Assembly: GCA_028641055.1 (NCBI GenBank)
Contig: CM054059.1
Span: 50,353,682 to 50,417,681 of the forward strand
Origin: Alopecurus myosuroides
Lineage: Eukaryota; Streptophyta; Magnoliopsida; Poales; Poaceae
Reading direction: 5' to 3'
DNA: 64,000 bases
In this document: positions 59,461 to 64,000 of the stretch, piece after piece
How positions within the stretch are numbered: the stretch's first letter is position 1
Layout of the letters: every line of letters starts with the position of its first letter
Notes under the pieces: generated by a model
Told to the model about the DNA's origin: nothing
Database searches by the model: none
What the model saw: only the letters and a program-made list of their open reading frames with translations
Program-made: the position numbers and the translations under genes

Positions 59461-59487
59461 CGTGCATTGCACGTGCACGACAACTAG
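59461..59487 (+). other. Helitron 3' terminal hairpin and CTAG end
   Basis: CGTGC-ATT-GCACG can form a 5-bp stem with a 3-base loop, followed by TGCACGACAA and CTAG, with a T directly after at 59488. This matches the hairpin-CTRR-T rule for Helitron ends. Confidence 0.8.
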
Positions 59488-59500
59488 TGTGTATAAGAAA

Positions 59501-59557
59501 TACTTCCTCCATTCCATATAGTTTGCTAAAGGCTTACATTTTGGAACGGAGGGAGTA
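59501..59557. mobile_element. Short Stowaway-type MITE
   Basis: Runs TACTTCCTCCATTCCATATA to TTTTGGAACGGAGGGAGTA: inverted CTCC(C/A)TCCGTTCC-like ends with TA at both edges. At 57 bp it is shorter than usual (about 80 bp or more), so probably internally deleted. Confidence 0.7.
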
Positions 59558-59821
59558 GGTTTTAACCGGAATATTCACGTCGTGGGATAACGTTTTTTCC
59601 ATTGAATATTCACACGTCAAAATCGTGTTTGTGTATAAGAATATTCAATGCATTCTGAGGCATTGGTTGAACCTTCTTGTCTCGGGAACCTTCGTTCTCC
59701 AAGTTTTTTACATTGAAATCTCGGTTATTTATCCGACCGATGCAGCCACAAATGAGCTAAGTTTTTCTTCTGATGAAGGAAGTTGTGGAAAATGTTATTA
59801 GTGTCGTGTTATTATTTTACC

Positions 59822-60081
59822 TACTCCCTTTGTCCACAAATAAGTGTACTTTTTCTTTTATGAAAGTCAATTGTTTTAAAGTTTGACCAACTTTATTGGG
59901 AAACGTAGCAACATTTATGATACTAAATTGATATCGTTAGATCCGTTTTCAAATATACTTTAATAATATATGAATTTTATATCATATATATTGATGTTAT
60001 TTTGTATAAAGTTGGTCAAAGTTTAAAAAGTTTGACTAGGACTAATTCTAGAGGTACACTTATTCAAAGACGGAGGGAGTA
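59822..60081. mobile_element. Stowaway-type MITE, 260 bp
   Basis: Left end TACTCCCTTTGTCCACAAAT, right end ATTCAAAGACGGAGGGAGTA. Inverted AAGTTTGACC and GGTCAAAGTTT segments lie inside, and TA marks both edges. AT-rich, non-coding. Confidence 0.8.
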
Positions 60082-60098
60082 TTTTTCCGCTAAAGTGG

Positions 60099-60319
60099 TA
60101 CTCCCTGCTATCCATATAAATTGCTGCGGGAGTGTATGTATATATCACTAAAACATGTTTTAATTTATCCAATCCGCCGTTAGTTAATATGTATTGGAGG
60201 GGGTAAGATAGTATATCCGTTTTGAATCACATTTTGAATGGTACTGCCTCCGATCTATATTGATATATAACACTAAAATATGTCTAGATACACACAATTA
60301 ATATGAGCCGTAGGGAGTA
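60099..60319. mobile_element. Stowaway-like MITE or two fused halves
   Basis: Begins TACTCCCTGCTATCCATATA and ends CCGTAGGGAGTA, with another left-type end (ACTGCCTCCGATCTATATTG) at about 60241. The internal repeats of ACTAAAA(C/T)ATGT suggest two related copies merged or nested. Confidence 0.5.
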
Positions 60320-60806
60320 AAATATTCATATCCGTTTTGAATCATATCCGTATTCAATAGCATCCGCTTTGCACCCGGATTCTATAGATTCTATACTTGT
60401 ATTATTTTCGAATAATTGAAACAAAATAGGGAGCGCATTATCCCATCGATATTCCATCTATTTCCGGTCCTAATTGTTTCTCTCTACCCAACTTATTCTT
60501 CTTCATCTGCTTCCTAATCATATAGTTTCTTAAGCCCCTGCTTCATCCGACACTACTAATCTCTTGATAACACCGTCTATAGCCGAGAGTATCGAGCCTC
60601 CAACAACAGAAAAGTGGTTGCCTGCTAAGCCAAAGATCGCTGAGAGGTATAAGGGGATGTACAATACAAGATGCTTAGTGGGAGTAATTTAGATAGTAAC
60701 CTAACGCTCTTCAAAATAAGTTAATTTATGTGGCAATTAATTAATGAGCAGATAGTTGTTTGTGTAATATGACACATACTAAAACAATACGAGTATATAA
60801 CTTACT

Positions 60807-60919
60807 TACTCGGCCTCAAAATAAGTGTCATTGAGATGGATATATCTAGCCGTGATGAAGTACTAGATACATCCATTGTAATCCATTTCAACGACACTTA
60901 TTTTGAGACGAAGGGAGTA
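60807..60919. mobile_element. Stowaway-type MITE, 113 bp
   Basis: TACTCGGCCTCAAAATAAGT at the left pairs with CTTATTTTGAGACGAAGGGAGTA at the right, giving a near-perfect hairpin (AAGTGTC...GACACTT) with TA at both edges. Confidence 0.8.
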
Positions 60920-61480
60920 GTAAATAAAGGCTTGCATGAAACCACACATATGTTAGTACCGAATATATGTTTTGTAACATAGACTAATAACATATGTACG
61001 CGTTACTAGTCTAAGTTACTCCACACTATACCCAGCCTTATTTATGGGTGGTTATACAGAGAGAACAATACCGCATCATTAAACACATAGTACACATAAT
61101 TATCTCTGCCGGTGCAAACAACACTTTATAAATGCCTATAATTTATTTACATTAATAATAAGTATTATTATAACACATAAACACATACTAGTAAGTATTG
61201 GTCCAATCCATCTTTCAAAATAAACAACAATGCTGTCATACATACGTGACAAAATAAGACTCGGTTATTTTCTTGTCACTTGCATTCTACATGGGCTAAA
61301 TCATTTGTATGGTGTGAATTGAAGACACTTATTTCGATGAGTGATGGGGGAGAAGTTTCCCACCGTTTATGCCTTAACTCGAAAGCAAATGGGCCGGAGG
61401 CCAACGTACACCATAGGAGAATTACAAACCGGGGGAATCTGTGAGCATATGCACAACATTTAGTTTAGTTACAACAAATC
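60920..61480. other. Non-coding region, nothing recognised
   Basis: AT-rich sequence between the last MITE and the LINE remnant. No ORF, repeat or RNA gene could be supported. Confidence 0.4.
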
Positions 61481-63468
61481 ACAAATGGCAAGTGCAAAGC
61501 TCGAACAGAAGGGGGTATCATTATCAAAGCGACATGACAAGAGAGCAAGATTATCAAAGTTTCTATTGAAAACATCAGAGTACGTGAGTGTAGTGGAGTT
61601 CAAAGCGAGCTCGTTCCTGCTTTTCCACAAGACCTGGAGGATGCTGGCAACTCCATCACACCACGTAGAAGGATGGACTTAGCCGGTGCATTGGAGGTTC
61701 CAAAAATATGGTGTACCGCTCGCATCAATGTTGAGTTTATCCCAAACCTCCTGTAGAACAATGAAATTGTAGAAGATGTGTCTCCTAGTCTCCGCAAGGT
61801 GGCATCACTCATATTCGTCGGATGGAGAGCACCCATTGAAGAAGAGGTTCGCACAGATACTAAGACTGTCAGTATCGACCAAATAAGAGAATTCTAGTTC
61901 TTGGTGGGAAGGCAAAGATTCCAATCCATAATGGAGGACGGATCCCTCCGACCACGCGAGGAGAGAAGGTGATAGAAAGCTTTATAGTTGAATGGGACTT
62001 CAACACCCCACTCCACGGTGTGCGAATCCGCATTCAGAGATATAACAACATCAACATTTAGGGAACAAAGCAAAGATAGCGGTAGAGAACTCCACAAAAG
62101 TGGCACGACTACAGATGGAAGCCATTCCTAAGAGCAACAACAACGGAAGCATTGTGGGACATTAATGAACAAAGCAGGAAAACGACCATGAAGAGCCCGG
62201 TCTACCGTTGCAAACTCATCTGCTTGTAAATTAATTGTGTAAAATGAGCATAACCTACCTGCAACTATGCTTTAAAGAAAATAATTCTATCAAAATTCTC
62301 ACCGATGAGCGATTCAAGATATGAGAGGGGGTCTAGCTCTTTCCATGCACCTTCTTAAATGAGAAGCCAACACATCCTTTTTGGATCTGATCCCATTGCT
62401 GACATGATACAATTGGCCTTCCTCTTCTGATTTATTTAGAACTTCAAGCATTCAAGGCAAGGTTGTGCAAATCCTTTGTCTATCGTATGTCTCGCTTGGT
62501 TTCGTCCCGAACCAAGGAGGAATGATGGCGGGCGCGTGCGCGTGCCGACTACAGAGACTACAAGCTGACCAGTGGAATCAGCAGATACCGGGTCCTAGTT
62601 CCCTAAGTGGTTACCCGCTTGTGTTCCTTTATATTACCACTAGAGCCGGTAGAGGATCAAACATGCTTGACCTAGCTTTCGAGTACCGGGTACATCTGTA
62701 ATATTAAAGATAGGATTTTCCAATCCATCCTCTCTTTTTACGGGGATCATAGGAATTGGGATAACCTTGGTCTCTTCCCGCGCCCTTTCAAGGTTCTTTG
62801 TTATCACTTGGGGGTGTGTCTGCCGGTATCGTATCTACATTCGCATCTTCTTCGGCTTTTGCTACGGTTTGTTCCTTCCTTCAGTCAGTCCTTCCTTCCA
62901 TATTTTTGCCTGGGAATCCATTCGTCAAACCAAAAGGAGATAGAGCAGCCATCACTAGTGATGCAAGAAGTTAATCTATAGTAGAGGTGAAGTTTAGTAG
63001 TGAATTTCCTTTCAATAAAGGATAGGGTAGAGGAAGAATCACCAAGGTCATGAGGGGAGTTATTACGAATCTACTCATTCAAACGGAAGCTCTCCAGCCG
63101 ATGAATTTTTTGGATGAAGTTGAGGAGGAGCACCATGTTCTGTTGTCGTAGGTTAGGTAGTCCAAATGCACCTTCCTGCACACAAAAACATGTCTTATAC
63201 AAAGCAATTAGACATCAAGCCCTCAAGCAAGTATCCTTGCTAGCCCAAAAGAAAGCACGATGTTTCTTGTCAATCATCTCTAACAAAGCAACATGTAGCA
63301 AAAAGTGACTCATGTAGCAGTTAACAAAGTTATTTAGAACAACATTAAAAAGGGTACGCCGACCACCAGAGGAGAGGATCGTAGGCCAACCAGATAGGAG
63401 GTGAGAAAAAGAGTTCAAAATGAGAGCATAGGCTGAGTTGGAAAGATTTAGGGGGAAGGGAGAGAGGC
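61481..63468 (-). pseudogene. LINE ORF2 C-terminal remnant (reverse transcriptase tail and zf-RVT)
   Basis: On the minus strand the order is 63418-63215 (LLSGWPTILSSGGRRTLFNVV, then SHFLLHVALLEMIDKKHRAF, the end of the RT-thumb region), about 63170-62915 in other frames (PNLRQQNMVLLLNFIQKIHR, then SFWFD.WIP-like motifs), 62106-61894 (TVEWGVEVPFNYKAFYHLL) and 61854-61600 (zf-RVT-type region, with C-H-L-A-E-T-R-R-H-I-F readable in a shifted frame). Many stops and frameshifts show it is old. The 5' part (endonuclease and catalytic RT) is absent, apparently beyond the LTR boundary at 63469. A foreign segment of about 450 bp interrupts it at about 62464-62910. Confidence 0.7.
62464..62910. other. 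Foreign insert in the LINE remnant, possibly organellar DNA
   Basis: LINE-derived frames can be followed up to about 62463 on one side and from about 62915 on the other, but not across this interval. Its composition is balanced and unlike either neighbour (GGTCCTAGTTCCCTAAGTGG, CTTCCCGCGCCCTTTCAAGG). The style is that of grass mitochondrial intergenic DNA, but I cannot confirm it. Confidence 0.25.
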
Positions 63469-64000
63469 TGTCGCACCCTGGCTTCTAAGGGATACTCATC
63501 GTACGAACTGGATAGTAGGTGATTGGATTATGGGGCATAACTGCTCCCACGTCCCAGCTTCCTGGTAGGCATGCGCTTATGCGCGACAACACAAGCCCTA
63601 CTATTCCACCGTCGATGTAAACTATCCATTAGGAGTCATAGGCACTACTGTCGACGTACTTCATAACAAGCACGCACTGTACGTCAACAGTTTTGAACGA
63701 ATGATTATCACAACTTATCTCTACGACACAAAAGATAGAAATAAAGTTGCAACTGGCCTTCACTAAGGCAGAAATAGCGAATACAATCATCCAGAGGACA
63801 CATGTCCCAACATATCATCCATTACAACAGCGGAAGCAATCAAAGGAGTCTGGGTACAGACAAATCCAACAGGCTTAAGAAGCCGGAGAAAATAAATAAG
63901 ACGAAGCCCATCCACGTAGGTCCTGGATCCAGCCCTGGTCCAGCTAACTACTCGTCTGCAGTCTCGTCGAACTCCACAAAGTAGCCATCCTAGTGGTCAT
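63469..64000 (-). repeat. Start of another LTR, running off the window
   Basis: TGTCGCACCCTGGCTTCTAA resembles the edge of the LTR at 3493 (TGTCACGACCCCAG), and the text near 63900 (CCAGCCCTGGTCCAGCTAAC, CTACTCG) is similar in style to 4090-4140. No primer site lies to its left, so it is probably a minus-strand 3' LTR or solo LTR whose outer edge is at 63469, inserted into the LINE remnant. Confidence 0.5.

Larger units (their letters stand above)
50924..59487 (+). mobile_element. Decayed autonomous-type Helitron with captured or nested insertions
   Basis: The 3' end is well supported: a CGTGC-ATT-GCACG hairpin (59461-59473), 10 bases of spacer, then CTAG at 59484-59487 followed by T. Coding remnants in the same orientation are Helitron Rep/helicase N-terminal domains (54.4-58.6 kb). 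The 5' end at 50924 (TCTTCTCTACCCC) is inferred. The left flank (GTCAAAATCGTGTT) plus the right flank (TGTGTATAAG) join to give a string found intact at 59616-59639, which looks like an unfilled copy of the target. The site is then T/T, not the usual A/T, so the 5' end needs checking. Confidence 0.7.

Noticed and set aside
1..64000. A multi-gene defence or metabolic system
   Set aside because: Only two host genes are present, they are convergent and functionally unrelated as far as I can see, and all other coding belongs to mobile elements.

Overview
The window is nuclear DNA from a grass, most likely a member of the Pooideae (wheat, barley, rye or oat relatives). Three things support this: multi-exon genes with GT-AG introns and a GC-rich first exon, nested LTR retrotransposons with grass-type termini and tRNA-iMet or tRNA-Asp primer sites, and Stowaway MITEs with CTCCCTCCGT-like ends. 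No rRNA, tRNA or CRISPR feature was found.

Layout. 1-33.9 kb is almost entirely nested transposable elements. A minus-strand LTR element (internal part 1-3492, 3.57-kb LTR 3493-7063) abuts a CACTA end (7064-7669). A minus-strand Helitron end (8508) is interrupted by an intact LARD-like retrotransposon (9849-25581) with two LTRs of about 6.05 kb, a non-coding 3.6-kb core and ATTAT target duplications. An Athila-type non-autonomous element (26861-32771, minus) follows and carries one unknown ORF broken by a single stop. A MITE (33.67-33.95 kb) is itself hit by a LINE (33958-36820) that keeps ORF1, endonuclease and RNase H but has lost its reverse transcriptase.

36.8-50.9 kb is a gene island with two convergent genes. 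The plus-strand gene 37036-43770 (14 exons, 916 aa in my model) encodes a proline-rich protein with an acidic middle and an RS-like tail, of unknown function. The minus-strand gene 44814-50692 (13 exons, 659 aa) is CNX1, the two-domain molybdenum insertase (MoeA-like E domain plus MogA-like G domain) that completes molybdenum cofactor synthesis. One CNX1 intron holds a 1.5-kb copia-type element with two LTRs that I read as identical. Another holds a ~180-bp tandem repeat.

50.9-59.5 kb is a decayed Helitron inserted about 230 bp upstream of the CNX1 start. It has Rep (HUH) coding remnants, a 1.24-kb insertion in an intron and a Ulp1-like peptidase fragment where the helicase should continue. 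59.5-61.4 kb carries several Stowaway MITEs. 61.48-63.46 kb is a decayed minus-strand LINE with a foreign, possibly organellar, insert. A new LTR starts at 63469 and runs off the window.

I see no cluster of cooperating genes that would make a new defence or metabolic system. The noteworthy items are the unusual transposon architectures and the load of insertions in and around CNX1. All intron-exon models come from reading splice sites and frames by eye.
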